A stretch of DNA of 36,329 nucleotides from Isosphaeraceae bacterium. GTDB lineage: Bacteria; Planctomycetota; Planctomycetia; Isosphaerales; Isosphaeraceae. The stretch's first letter is position 1; each line of letters begins with the position of its first letter. Below the pieces are notes generated by a model. That model saw nothing but the letters and a program-made list of their open reading frames with translations. It ran no database searches and was not told the origin of the DNA. The stretch spans positions 1 to 36,329 of the forward strand of contig JARLIH010000176.1 in NCBI GenBank assembly GCA_031291845.1. Reading direction: 5' to 3'. The position numbers and the translations under genes are program-made. Shown piece after piece: positions 25,265 to 33,580 of the stretch.

Positions 25265-25594
25265 ATGAATATCCCGACCTTGAATGCCTCTCAGCACATG
25301 GCCCTCACGTTCTCCATCCTCACGCCAGACAACTCGGGAATGCCTGACGGGCTCGAACTGGTGACGATTCGTGTCGCGTCTCAGATCTGCTGTGTCAGCC
25401 TGACGACGGTTCGACAGTGGATTGCCACCGGACTCTGGCCCGTACCCTGCGCCGCGTGCCGAAACAGGTTCTTTTTCAAGGAGTCGGACGTGGAATGCTG
25501 GGTGGCCACCGGCGTATGGCCGGGAGATTGCCATTTCCTCCGCCAGGCGGAAGGAACGAAGGACCGCGCCGGGATGATTGCAAAGTCGGGATAG
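25265..25594 (+). CDS. Helix-turn-helix protein, excisionase/MerR-like (HTH_17)
   Basis: A 109-aa putative DNA-binding protein. Residues about 33-85 form a winged-helix of the HTH_17/excisionase kind: LVTIRVASQICCVSLTTVRQWIATGLWP, with the recognition helix at SLTTVRQWIATG, then RFFFKESDVECWVATG as the wing and final helix. It is unusually Cys-rich (two CC/CAAC pairs), so metal binding is possible. ATG 25265 has GAGG immediately upstream but close; ATG 25298 is an alternative. No integrase or phage gene is nearby, so it may be a remnant of a mobile element or a stand-alone regulator. Confidence 0.65.
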   Translation: MNIPTLNASQHMALTFSILTPDNSGMPDGLELVTIRVASQICCVSLTTVRQWIATGLWPVPCAACRNRFFFKESDVECWVATGVWPGDCHFLRQAEGTKDRAGMIAKSG

Positions 25595-25600
25595 GATAAC

Positions 25601-25650
25601 GAGAGCCCTCGGCGCGTGGAGCGGCACGTCCGTAGTCCTCGACGGGCGTG
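25601..25650. repeat. Dispersed repeat with hairpin after the HTH gene
   Basis: The 17-mer at 25601-25617 is identical to 7771-7787. The following arms CACGTCCG (25625-25632) and CGGGCGTG (25643-25650) pair with one G-T around TAGTCCTCGA. The same hairpin form with loop GAGTCTTCGA recurs at 36268-36293. It begins 7 bp after the stop of the HTH gene. Confidence 0.55.
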
Positions 25651-25862
25651 TCACCCCGATCAGACGACAATTGACCGTGGAATCGTCCTGGGGACCGCGC
25701 CGGAATTATTGACAAAATGCGGACACTCGGCTATGATTCGATGCTATCGTCCAATTACCATCATACGACTTGCCAGGTGCCACTTCGCGCATTGACGGGG
25801 CTATCCGTTTGCGCATTGCTGGCCTATGGTAGGGCCAAACTTCCATTGCGAGGCCAGCCTTG

Positions 25863-26060
25863 GTGCGTCTTTTTGGATTTCGTCCGCGGAGCATCCCGGT
25901 CTCGGCCCTGCTGCTCGGGTTTTGCATGCTGCTGGGGGGCTGCGGGGAAGCTCCGGAGCCGCCGAAAGGTCCAACAGCGTCCGAAGACCGTGTACGTCAG
26001 CAGATGCTCGAATACGACAAGGCCAACAAACTCTCCCAGAAGGCGCCCAAGCGGCACTAA
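25863..26060 (+). CDS. Small lipoprotein (65 aa)
   Basis: A short exported protein. A basic start (RLFGFRPRS) precedes a hydrophobic core and the lipobox LGGC with Cys 27 (counting from the GTG start). The 38-residue mature part is charged (APEPPKGPTASEDRVRQQMLEYDKANKLSQKAPKRH) and probably helical. GTG 25863 or the TTG just before it (25860) is the likely start; GCGAGG lies upstream. Small lipoproteins of this type are often found ahead of DUF1559 genes, as here (DUF1559 start 216 bp downstream). Function unknown. Confidence 0.6.
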   Translation: MRLFGFRPRSIPVSALLLGFCMLLGGCGEAPEPPKGPTASEDRVRQQMLEYDKANKLSQKAPKRH

Positions 26061-26276
26061 GCGGCTGCAAAGGCGGGCCAACATACGACCCTGCTCGAGA
26101 CGCCGTGGACAGTGTTCCCCGGTGGTCCTTCGCCCCAACCCACCGTGAGAACGGCGCCGTGCCCCGAGCGCGCGCCGGCCTCTGCAGAACGCACACGACT
26201 GGTCAGTCCCGAGGTGAGCTCGTGTGCTCACACGGGATGTGGTTCGACTTCGTACTCCATTTTTCGAGGAATTCCC

Positions 26277-27308
26277 GTGGAACGACGCGCTCATCGTGGA
26301 TTCACGCTCATCGAGCTGCTGGTGGTGATCGCGATCATTGCGGTTTTGATCGCGTTGCTGCTGCCCGCGGTACAAGCCGCGCGGGAGGCGGCCCGGCGAG
26401 CGCAATGCGTGAACAACCTGAAGCAAATCGGTCTGGCTTTGCACAACTACCACTCGTCCGCCAACGTCTTCCCGCTCGGCGTGTCGCTTGCCGCCGACAA
26501 TCCCGGTTCCAACATCATCTGGAACGATTGGGGCGCACACGCGCTCATGTTAGGGTCGCTGGAGCAGAACGCAATCTACAATTCGATCAACTTCAGCTAC
26601 GCCTGCCGTTCCGCCACCGGCGGCTCGCTGGCGGGGGTGACCAACTCGACGGCCCTCTACACCAAGATCAACGTGTTCCTCTGCCCGTCCGACGGCAACG
26701 CGGGCACCACCAACCTCAATAGCTATAACGCCTGCATCGGAACGACGACCCTCATTTCCAATGTGGGGAGCACCGGATTGTTCACCTATCAACTGGCCTA
26801 CGGGATCCGGGACTGCACCGACGGCACGTCGAACACGATTGCCTTCTCCGAAGCGCTCACCGGCGACCAGTCCAACACCAACACCAAGCCGGGCAATGGC
26901 GTCGGCCAGGCGGGGGCTGTCAGCGGGTCGCTTGTGCTTGACGCGAATTCCGCGATCTCGCAGGTGCAGCAGGCGCTGGTGAATTGCAACACGGCGTGGC
27001 AGGCGGGAACGAACGTGGCCAACGATCGAGGCCTCTACTGGGGCAACGGTATCGAAGGTTACACGCTCTTCAACACGATCGTCACGCCGAACTCCAAGCA
27101 GAACGGCTGGAACTTCTGCCGCCTCGACTGTTGCAACACGGCCGGCAACGCCCATTTCACGAAGGCATCCAGCCGCCACTCGGGAGGCGTCGACTGCCTT
27201 TTCGGCGACGGTAGCGTGAAGTTCCTGAAGGACTCGGTCGCCCAGTCCGTCTGGTGGGCACTCGGTACCCGAGCCAACGGCGAGGTCGTCAGCTCCGATT
27301 CTTTTTAA
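26277..27308 (+). CDS. DUF1559 protein with prepilin-type N-terminus
   Basis: A 343-aa protein with the pseudopilin signal [26 protein letters not shown]: cleavage between G8 and F9, E13 at +5. [31 protein letters not shown] is the standard DUF1559 continuation, [13 protein letters not shown] is the mid-protein motif, and H-X9-DG near the end reads [12 protein letters not shown]. The start is a GTG at 26277, not the distant ATG at 26112: GAGG precedes it by seven bases and the GTG directly gives the short basic leader usual in the family. A strong terminator follows at 27420-27466. Export through a type II/pilus-like system is the general inference for the family. Confidence 0.9.
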   Translation: MERRAHRGFTLIELLVVIAIIAVLIALLLPAVQAAREAARRAQCVNNLKQIGLALHNYHSSANVFPLGVSLAADNPGSNIIWNDWGAHALMLGSLEQNAIYNSINFSYACRSATGGSLAGVTNSTALYTKINVFLCPSDGNAGTTNLNSYNACIGTTTLISNVGSTGLFTYQLAYGIRDCTDGTSNTIAFSEALTGDQSNTNTKPGNGVGQAGAVSGSLVLDANSAISQVQQALVNCNTAWQAGTNVANDRGLYWGNGIEGYTLFNTIVTPNSKQNGWNFCRLDCCNTAGNAHFTKASSRHSGGVDCLFGDGSVKFLKDSVAQSVWWALGTRANGEVVSSDSF

Positions 27309-27419
27309 TCCGCGACTCCTGCCGCGGGCCGAGAGCGACCAAAGGCCGAGCGGTCGGGCCGGCGGCTCCGCGGAGGCGTAAGGCCCCGACGGAGCCGGCA
27401 ACGGCAAGCCGCGATCACA

Positions 27420-27466
27420 GGCGCCGGGACCCGTCGATTCAAAGTCGACGGGTCCCGCGCCTTTTT
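27420..27466 (+). terminator. Strong rho-independent terminator
   Basis: Arm 27420-27437 pairs with 27445-27461 over 17 bp with one bulged C (27425) around loop TTCAAAG, followed directly by TTTTT (27462-27466). It ends the DUF1559 transcript and lies just before the stop of the convergent sigma-cytochrome gene. Confidence 0.88.
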
Positions 27467-27520
27467 CTAGAGCAACCTGTCATCGCGCTGCGCCGGGTTC
27501 CCCATTTGATTTCCAGGGCA

Positions 27521-30214
27521 TCACGGCGATCTCTCGCCTGTGAGGATCGCGGCCATCCGGGCGGCGGCCGAACGGCCCTCGTCGGTATCGGGAGCCTCAC
27601 GGGCGATCTCGCGATAAAACTCGAGCGCGCCGGCGGTCTTGCCAAGCTTCTCCAGGCTCACGGCGATGGGGAGTTGCGTCTGGGCGCGTTTTGCAGCCTC
27701 CGCCGCGCGTTGTCGGCGCCGCGCGTCGCGCTGGTCGCGCTCCTCGCGGAGCGCAGCCTCCTCGCGTTGCCTGCGCACGAGCGCCTCGGCCCTGCGCACC
27801 TCGTCCGGCTCGAGGCGGGCCTCGAGCTCGGCCGCAAGCACGATCCCTGGGGCGGCGGACGACGAGGGCGCGACCAGCGACTTCAGGAACGCCTCGACCT
27901 GCGCTTGCTCCTCAGGGGAGAGCGAGAAGAACTCGCGCGCGGCCTTCGTGCCCTGACCCCCGTGCAGCGCAACCGCCTCGTCCAGGGTTTGCGCGCGGCC
28001 GTCGTGCAGGTACGGGCCGGAATCGCGGAAGCCCCAGAGCGGCGGAGTGCGCCACTCGCCGGGGCTCGGGCCGCCGGGCGATTCGGGCCCTTCGATCCCG
28101 TAAGATACCCCGGAATCGCCCAGGATCGGGCCCATGTCGTGCAGCAGCAAGTCGCTGTAGATCCCGCGGACCTCACCGAGCGACGGCGTGTGGCAGCCCG
28201 TGCAGCCGACCGCGGCGAACAGCCGCCGCCCCTCGCTCATGTCCTTCGACCCTTGTGGCCCGGACGGGTCGATCACCACCGGCGCAGGGAGCGCCCGGAC
28301 GTAGGCAACCAGCGCGTCGCAATCCGTCTGCGTGAGGTCGAGCCCTTTCGCCTTCGCCTTGGGAGCGAGCGGCGAGGCCGATTGCGAGTGACCAGGAACC
28401 TCCAGGCCGAGCTCGCCGGCGCAGGCGCCTCGGACGAAGTCGTGCAGCGTCGCGGTCTGCGCTTTCCACCCGAACCGGCCGACCCGCCCCCCCCGATTGC
28501 GGTTCACCCGGCCCCGGACGTCGGCGGGCTGGCGCTTGGCCTCCTCGACCAGCACCTCGGACGGGATCGCGTCGATGCGACCCGCCCCGAAGAGCGCAGG
28601 GGTGTTCCGTTCGGACACCCTCAGCGTCACGCCCGACGGGAAGTGCAGGCGGGCTGACCGCTCGCGCTGCCGATGGCCCAGCGCCGTTTGCTCGGTGAGC
28701 TTTTGGATGCGAGCCTCGACGGTCTCGGACTCGTCCTTGGGAGGGCTTGCCGCCTGGTTGCGGTGCGATTCGTAGAATCGTCTCCGCCACGGCCCGTAGG
28801 CGGAATCGGTCCCGAAGCGATGCAGCACCGTGCTGCGCGCCCCGCGCAATCCCGGATGGATCCGTTCCAGATCTTTGGGGATACCCCGGCCGCCTGAGCC
28901 GATCGCCGTAATGATGACCACGTTCTTGCTGTCCGGACCCGCGCCACCGGGAGCGCCCAGGCCATGGCATGCCACGCACGACGTCTCGTTGTAGACCGGC
29001 CCCAGCCCGTCGCCCCCGCGACTCACCGGGTCGTTTGGCACCCATTCCTTCGCGAACAGCATCTCGCCCCGCGCCTGCTCCGCCGGCACGGCCCGCCTCA
29101 GGCTCACCAGCGCGAAGCGGTTTTCCGGCTTGCTCTCCGCGTCCGGCAGGCCCTTGCCCACTGCGGCTGCGCTTCGCCCGTCGGAGTTCGGAGTTGCAGC
29201 CGCGAGCGGCTCCGCGGCTTCGCGCCTGGAATCGAGGAGGGGACGGACGGCGACGGACGACCGTTCCGGACCGGACGCCTCGCCTGTCATCCGCGACGTG
29301 CTCTGCCCCCCCGAGGCGGGCACGAACGCCTGACGGCGGGCGCTGACCCAGCCGACAGTCGCCGTGATGCCGACGACCAGGACCACGCTCGTCGCGATCT
29401 TCAAACGGGTCAGCGCCATGGTCCGGAGCACCGCTTCGGTGATGGCCACGACCGACGTCGAAACAAGCCCTGTCGTCGCGAGGTCGCTCGCCGCGAAACC
29501 GATCGCGGCCCGGACCGTGGCCGAGACCAGCGCTGAGGGCACCCAGGCCGCCGCGCCTTCCGCTCCGAGGGCAGCGACGGCCGCGGGAACGATCCCGCGC
29601 CGGACCAGGCGCCTGCGCAGGCGTTCTCGCGCGCGTTTCAGCCGCACGCCGATCGTGCTCACCGGGCAATCCATACGGCTCGCCGCTTCCTGGTACGTCA
29701 AGCCCTCGAGCGCACAGAGCACGACCGGGATGCGGTACCGATCGGGCAGTCGAGACAGCTCCTCGTGCAGCGCCTCGAACTCTTCGCGGCCGATCAGCGT
29801 CGCCTCAGGCCGGCCGGTCTCGCCACCCGCGGGTTCGCCAGCGACACCGTCGGCCGCCGAGCCTTCGCGCTGTCGCCTGCGTCGGTCTCGCATCTTGGTC
29901 TCCCACGCCGTGCGCAAGGCCACCCCGTAAAGCCAGTTCCCCAGCAGTTCCGGCCGGCCGATCGAGCCGGACCGCCGCGCCAGGACCAGGAACGTCGCCT
30001 GGAACGCGTCCTCAGCGCGGTGCGCGTCGCCGAGGATCTGGCGGCAGACGCGCAACACCATGGGCCCGTGACGGTTCACCAGGCCCGCGAAGGCGATCTC
30101 GGCCGTTTCGTCGCGACACGCGTTGAATCGCCCCAGCAACTGCCCGTCGCTCATTCCCGCGTGGAGGAGCTCCCCGGACCGTTTCGGGATGACCTCCGAT
30201 TGCCCGTTCGCCAT
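27521..30214 (-). CDS. ECF sigma factor fused to membrane-anchored di-heme cytochrome (DHOR/DUF1111-like)
   Basis: An 897-aa fusion. Residues 43-110 are sigma region 2 (LVNRHGPMVLRVCRQILGD, then HRAEDAFQATFLVLARR), 148-203 region 4 (LPDRYRIPVVLCALEGLTYQEAASRM, then VSTIGVRLKRARERLRRR). A single TM helix spans about 272-290. Outside the membrane, 380-780 match the di-heme oxidoreductase (DHOR/DUF1111) family: heme-binding CVACH at 413-417 and CTGCH at 671-675, FGWKAQTATLHDFVRGACAGELGL near 581-604, and RTPPLWGFRDSGPYLHDGRAQTLDEAV near 722-747. Residues 790-845 are a charged coiled coil and 850-890 a TPR-like end. ATG 30214 has GGAGGT upstream. ECF sigma factors with extracytoplasmic extensions are known in planctomycetes; a heme-bearing one suggests that redox state or peroxide outside controls the sigma domain inside. 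The sensing model is inference. Confidence 0.88.
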   Translation of the reverse strand: MANGQSEVIPKRSGELLHAGMSDGQLLGRFNACRDETAEIAFAGLVNRHGPMVLRVCRQILGDAHRAEDAFQATFLVLARRSGSIGRPELLGNWLYGVALRTAWETKMRDRRRRQREGSAADGVAGEPAGGETGRPEATLIGREEFEALHEELSRLPDRYRIPVVLCALEGLTYQEAASRMDCPVSTIGVRLKRARERLRRRLVRRGIVPAAVAALGAEGAAAWVPSALVSATVRAAIGFAASDLATTGLVSTSVVAITEAVLRTMALTRLKIATSVVLVVGITATVGWVSARRQAFVPASGGQSTSRMTGEASGPERSSVAVRPLLDSRREAAEPLAAATPNSDGRSAAAVGKGLPDAESKPENRFALVSLRRAVPAEQARGEMLFAKEWVPNDPVSRGGDGLGPVYNETSCVACHGLGAPGGAGPDSKNVVIITAIGSGGRGIPKDLERIHPGLRGARSTVLHRFGTDSAYGPWRRRFYESHRNQAASPPKDESETVEARIQKLTEQTALGHRQRERSARLHFPSGVTLRVSERNTPALFGAGRIDAIPSEVLVEEAKRQPADVRGRVNRNRGGRVGRFGWKAQTATLHDFVRGACAGELGLEVPGHSQSASPLAPKAKAKGLDLTQTDCDALVAYVRALPAPVVIDPSGPQGSKDMSEGRRLFAAVGCTGCHTPSLGEVRGIYSDLLLHDMGPILGDSGVSYGIEGPESPGGPSPGEWRTPPLWGFRDSGPYLHDGRAQTLDEAVALHGGQGTKAAREFFSLSPEEQAQVEAFLKSLVAPSSSAAPGIVLAAELEARLEPDEVRRAEALVRRQREEAALREERDQRDARRRQRAAEAAKRAQTQLPIAVSLEKLGKTAGALEFYREIAREAPDTDEGRSAAARMAAILTGERSP

Positions 30215-30516
30215 GGTGACGACCTCCGAAGAATGCCTGGTATGTCCTCCATCTTACTGGGAGCCCGGCGCAGCCCTATTTCAATTTTCGTAACGCTTCA
30301 GACGCCGCCCTTGATTGGCCCGGGCGAGCGCGATCCGCTTGCGGTTTGGCGAGCGCGCGGAAGTGGACCTCGTAACAGGCCTCTGCACCGAGACCGGCGC
30401 GTTGAGAATGGACAAAACCCGCGAGTTTGCATAGGTTCTGCCGGGGAACAGCGCGTCGCCGCCATTCAGCCGGCCTTTGAGCCGGGAACGAAGCGATGAA
30501 GGACGAGGGCATCCGG

Positions 30517-31332
30517 ATGACGTTCTACTGGATCTACGACCTCCCCAACTGGCTGCTGGGGGTCTTGATCGTCGCGCTTTTCGTGGGTGGCTCGGTCGCG
30601 GGGCTGTTGCTCACCCGGCCGTTGACGCGGAGGCTCGTCGGGGCAACATCGGAGCACAACGACCTCGTCAATTATTTCTTCGCCGCGGTGGGCGTGCTTT
30701 ACGGGCTGGCGGTGGGGCTGATCGCCGTCGGGACGTGGGAGAACTTTTCGGGGATCGACAATCAGATCGCGCACGAAGCGGCGGCACTCGCCGCCCTCTA
30801 TCGCGACCTCGACGGCTACCCACCGCCGCTCCGGGAGCAGCTCGAGGATAAGCTGCGTGACTACACCCGGTTCATCATCGAGCAAGATTGGCCCGACCAC
30901 CGCCAGGGCGAGGTCAACCCGGAAGGAAATCGGGCGCTTGAACGGTTCGAGAACGAAATCATGCAGTTCGAGCCCGCAAAGGAGCGCGAGAAGATCGCGC
31001 ACGCCGAGGCCATTCGATCCCTCAGCGCCGTCGTCGAGCAGCGTGGCCTGCGCCTCCAGTCGATCGGCACCGGCCTCCCCGCCGCCATCTGGTACATCGT
31101 CCTCATCGGTGCGGCGCTCACCATCGGCCTCACGTACATCTTCTGGGTTGAGCCCCTGCGCATGCACGTGCTGCTGGTCGCCATGCTGGCGACTTTCATT
31201 GCGCTCCTGATGTTCCTCACGGCCGCGATGGACAACCCGTTCCGGGGCGAGTTCAGCGTGAGTCCCGACGCATTTCGCACGGTCCTCGACGAAGTAATGG
31301 CCCCGGAACCCGGGCCCTCGCTCGCACCCTAG
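30517..31332 (+). CDS. DUF4239 (bestrophin-like) membrane protein
   Basis: A 271-aa integral membrane protein. Four TM helices are seen at 12-32, 52-72, 190-210 and 217-238, with a long soluble charged domain between TM2 and TM3, the layout of the DUF4239 family, which is distantly related to bestrophin-like channels. EHNDLVNYFFAAVGVLYGLAVGLIAVGTW is the conserved N-terminal block. ATG 30517 was chosen because GAGGG precedes it by seven bases; ATG 30496 is in frame with poor upstream context. It is divergent from the sigma-cytochrome gene, with about 300 bp between the starts that must hold both promoters; no clear boxes are visible. Function unknown. Confidence 0.78.
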   Translation: MTFYWIYDLPNWLLGVLIVALFVGGSVAGLLLTRPLTRRLVGATSEHNDLVNYFFAAVGVLYGLAVGLIAVGTWENFSGIDNQIAHEAAALAALYRDLDGYPPPLREQLEDKLRDYTRFIIEQDWPDHRQGEVNPEGNRALERFENEIMQFEPAKEREKIAHAEAIRSLSAVVEQRGLRLQSIGTGLPAAIWYIVLIGAALTIGLTYIFWVEPLRMHVLLVAMLATFIALLMFLTAAMDNPFRGEFSVSPDAFRTVLDEVMAPEPGPSLAP

Positions 31333-31357
31333 CGTAGCCAACGGCCCACAAACGCGA

Positions 31358-32275
31358 TTACGCGCTCTTGGCGCCCGAGGCGGCGAGCGGGAAGCCGGTC
31401 ATTCCCTCCAGGATCGCGATCGGCGACCGCTCGGGAAACGCCAGGCTCCCGCGCCGGACGATGAACGTCTGCTCGAGCGCGTACTGGCCGCTCAGACAGG
31501 CGTGGCTGGTGGTGTCCGTGAAGACGATCCACGAAGAGCCCGGGGGAAACTCCCAGCGGTCCTTCGGACAGTCGCGCTGGAAGGCCTCGTTCTCTTTGAG
31601 GTAATGATGGAACCGGAGCATGAACTGGTCGTACGGCGGCCGGTCGACCACCGGCAGCCCGGCCCCGGAAAGGACCCGCAGGGCCCGGCTCCCGATCGCC
31701 CGTAGCGGCGACGGCCTGCGCGGCAGGCGGGCCTTGCCGGCGTACTGCCATGCCAGCGTTTCAAAGCTGTCCGAGGTGACCCAGATGCGCGGCCGCTCGG
31801 GGTTGATGTTCGTGAAGATCCGCAACAGCCGGTCGCCGTGCGACGGCCGCGACGGGAACGAGTCGACGTGGATCAGGTCGTTTCGCGACCGGTGAGAGAC
31901 GTTCCGCCCCTGCTCTTCGATCGGGCGGAAGCTCGCGTAGTCGACCTTCCAGTCGCGGGCATAGCGCGACAGGAACGAGGCCATGAAGGCGATGGCCCTT
32001 TGCGAGTAGTCCCGCATGACCCCATGGACCCGCTTCCACTCGGCGGTGTCCGACTGGTCGATCCCCTTTAGACGGTCTTGCGCGGGACGATAGCTGATGT
32101 TCTTGTGGAGCGAGGTCTCGGCCTGCTTCTGGGCCAGGAGCACGCTCTGCTCCTCCGCGGTCAGGACGAACGGCGTCGTTGGGAAATAGAGGATGTCCCC
32201 CGTTTCCAGGCCGCGGTAAATGTCCTCGCCGGCCTCGCTTCCGGCACTCGATCCATCGAGAGTGATCCGCGCCAT
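31358..32275 (-). CDS. Kdo-hydroxylase family protein (Fe/2-oxoglutarate type)
   Basis: A 305-aa protein of the Kdo_hydroxy family, whose studied member KdoO hydroxylates 3-deoxy-D-manno-octulosonic acid (Kdo) in Gram-negative lipid A-core. Family motifs: GDILYFPTTPFVLTAEEQ at 26-43, HKNISYRPAQDR at 57-68, and the iron ligands H136-x-D138 (LIHVDSFPSRP) with distal H258 (TDTTSHACLSGQYALEQTF). The double-stranded beta-helix core and Arg residues for 2-oxoglutarate binding appear present. AAGGAG precedes ATG 32275; the open frame upstream to 33016 is antisense to the transposase and is not coding. No other lipopolysaccharide gene adjoins it. The substrate in a planctomycete is not established. 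Confidence 0.82.
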   Translation of the reverse strand: MARITLDGSSAGSEAGEDIYRGLETGDILYFPTTPFVLTAEEQSVLLAQKQAETSLHKNISYRPAQDRLKGIDQSDTAEWKRVHGVMRDYSQRAIAFMASFLSRYARDWKVDYASFRPIEEQGRNVSHRSRNDLIHVDSFPSRPSHGDRLLRIFTNINPERPRIWVTSDSFETLAWQYAGKARLPRRPSPLRAIGSRALRVLSGAGLPVVDRPPYDQFMLRFHHYLKENEAFQRDCPKDRWEFPPGSSWIVFTDTTSHACLSGQYALEQTFIVRRGSLAFPERSPIAILEGMTGFPLAASGAKSA

Positions 32276-32468
32276 CGCCCGCTCCTTGGGTCGACCGTCC
32301 GGCATGCCGTGCCGGACCCGTTCCGAACCGTTATCGGCATCCGGCGCGGGGATCTTGAATGAATTTCGCTTTTTCCGATTGGCCTGCCGAAAAAACTGAT
32401 AGGATATCGACTTACGGCGTGACCACCGTTCCCAGAACGAACGTATTCGTTGTGCTCCGGAAAGCCCC

Positions 32469-32600
32469 GGAAGGCGAACGACCCTCGTTCCTACGCTCCG
32501 CGGAGGAACGCCTTCCCCGAAGCACTGCGTCACGATCATCACGGGAGGCGGGCCGCGGAGCGGCGAAGAGGGTGTTCCGCGCAGCGCGTCGGAACGAGAG
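32469..32600. repeat. REP-like hairpins upstream of the RAYT gene
   Basis: Two hairpins: CGTTCC (32486-32491) with GGAACG (32505-32510), flanked by an outer GGAAGGCG/CGCCTTCC (32469-32476 and 32509-32516), and GTTCCG (32574-32579) with CGGAAC (32590-32595). The outer sequences CTCGTTCC (32485-32491 region) and GGAACGAGAG (32591-32600) match the arms of the repeat at 36173-36205, so they belong to one family. They lie between the Kdo-hydroxylase gene and the transposase. Confidence 0.6.
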
Positions 32601-32725
32601 ACTCGCGGCCATCTCATTAAATCAACTAAACCTACGTAATCGATTGCATTCAAGACGTCTCTCAAAAAAAGGGGACGTTCCAGCTTTTGCTTGCTCCCGG
32701 CGGCCTCTGCACTTACACTTGGGGC

Positions 32726-33391
32726 ATGCCACGAACCGCACGCGCCTCCGCCGGCAACTATTGCTACCACGTCCTGAACCGCGGCAACGGTCGCGCCACG
32801 GTCTTTCACGATGATGCCGACTACGAATCGTTCATCGAGCTCATTGGCGAGGCATCCGACCGCCTTCCCATGCGGGTGCTGGCCTTCTGCCTGATGCCCG
32901 ACCACTTCCACCTCGTGGTGAGACCGAACGACGACGGTGACCTCAGCCGCTGGATGCAGTGGGTGCTGACGGCGCATGTCCGCCGCTACCACCGCCGTTA
33001 CCAGACCAGCGGCCACGTGTGGCAGGGCCGGTTCAAGGCCTTTCCGATCGAACCGGGCGAGCCGCTCCGCACGGTCCTGCGCTACGTCGAGCGGAACCCC
33101 GTGCGCTCCCGGCTAACCAAGCGTGCCGAGCGCTGGCCCTGGTCGAGCCTGAAGTGGTGGGCCGACCCCCGCCCCCTGCCCTATCTCGACGTCCGTAGTG
33201 TGAGGCGCGGCGAGGACTGGGTCGACGCGGTCAATCGGCCCATGCCCGAGGCGGACGAAGAGCGGATCAAGAACGCGATGGCGCGCGGTGCGCCGTTCGG
33301 CTCCGAGCGTTGGGTGCGGCGGACGGCCGACGACTTGGGGCTCGGCTCCAGCCTCAACCCGCGAGGACGGCCGCGCAAGGTTGTCGAATAG
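32726..33391 (+). CDS. REP-associated tyrosine transposase (RAYT, IS200/Y1-like)
   Basis: A 221-aa Y1 transposase of the kind thought to mobilise REP hairpins. YHVLNRGNG (14-22) is the N-terminal signature; the HUH motif is H60-F61-H62 (LMPDHFHLVV); the nucleophilic Tyr is Y120 in LRYVERNPVRSRL; the basic helix WPWSSLKWW follows. The start ATG 32726 gives MPRTARAS, a usual beginning for this group; the frame upstream to 32687 is not supported. REP-like hairpins lie 130-260 bp upstream and one more at 36173-36205. The enzyme has no flanking terminal repeats of its own, as expected for a domesticated RAYT. Confidence 0.88.
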   Translation: MPRTARASAGNYCYHVLNRGNGRATVFHDDADYESFIELIGEASDRLPMRVLAFCLMPDHFHLVVRPNDDGDLSRWMQWVLTAHVRRYHRRYQTSGHVWQGRFKAFPIEPGEPLRTVLRYVERNPVRSRLTKRAERWPWSSLKWWADPRPLPYLDVRSVRRGEDWVDAVNRPMPEADEERIKNAMARGAPFGSERWVRRTADDLGLGSSLNPRGRPRKVVE

Positions 33392-33580
33392 TCGGCAAAA
33401 ACTCAATTCGCGGATCGCCGCGTTTGCGGAAGTGTTGACCTGACCTAAGCTTCGTGTAACGGCCAAGCGCACACCAGCGTGCTGCGGGACCCGTGCGCGG
33501 ACAGGATGACGGCCGGCCCGGAGTTGGTCGGGCCTGGGGACCGGCGGTGTGATCGCGGACAATCCTGGAGGTCGACGGTG

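Noticed and set aside
27254..28657. 467-aa plus-strand frame opposite the sigma-cytochrome gene
   Set aside because: Arg/Pro-rich antisense shadow of a long GC-rich gene; no ribosome-binding site and no domain.
32276..33016. Upstream extension of the Kdo-hydroxylase frame on the minus strand
   Set aside because: It runs antisense through the transposase gene; the clear AAGGAG-ATG at 32275 and family N-terminus fix the start.
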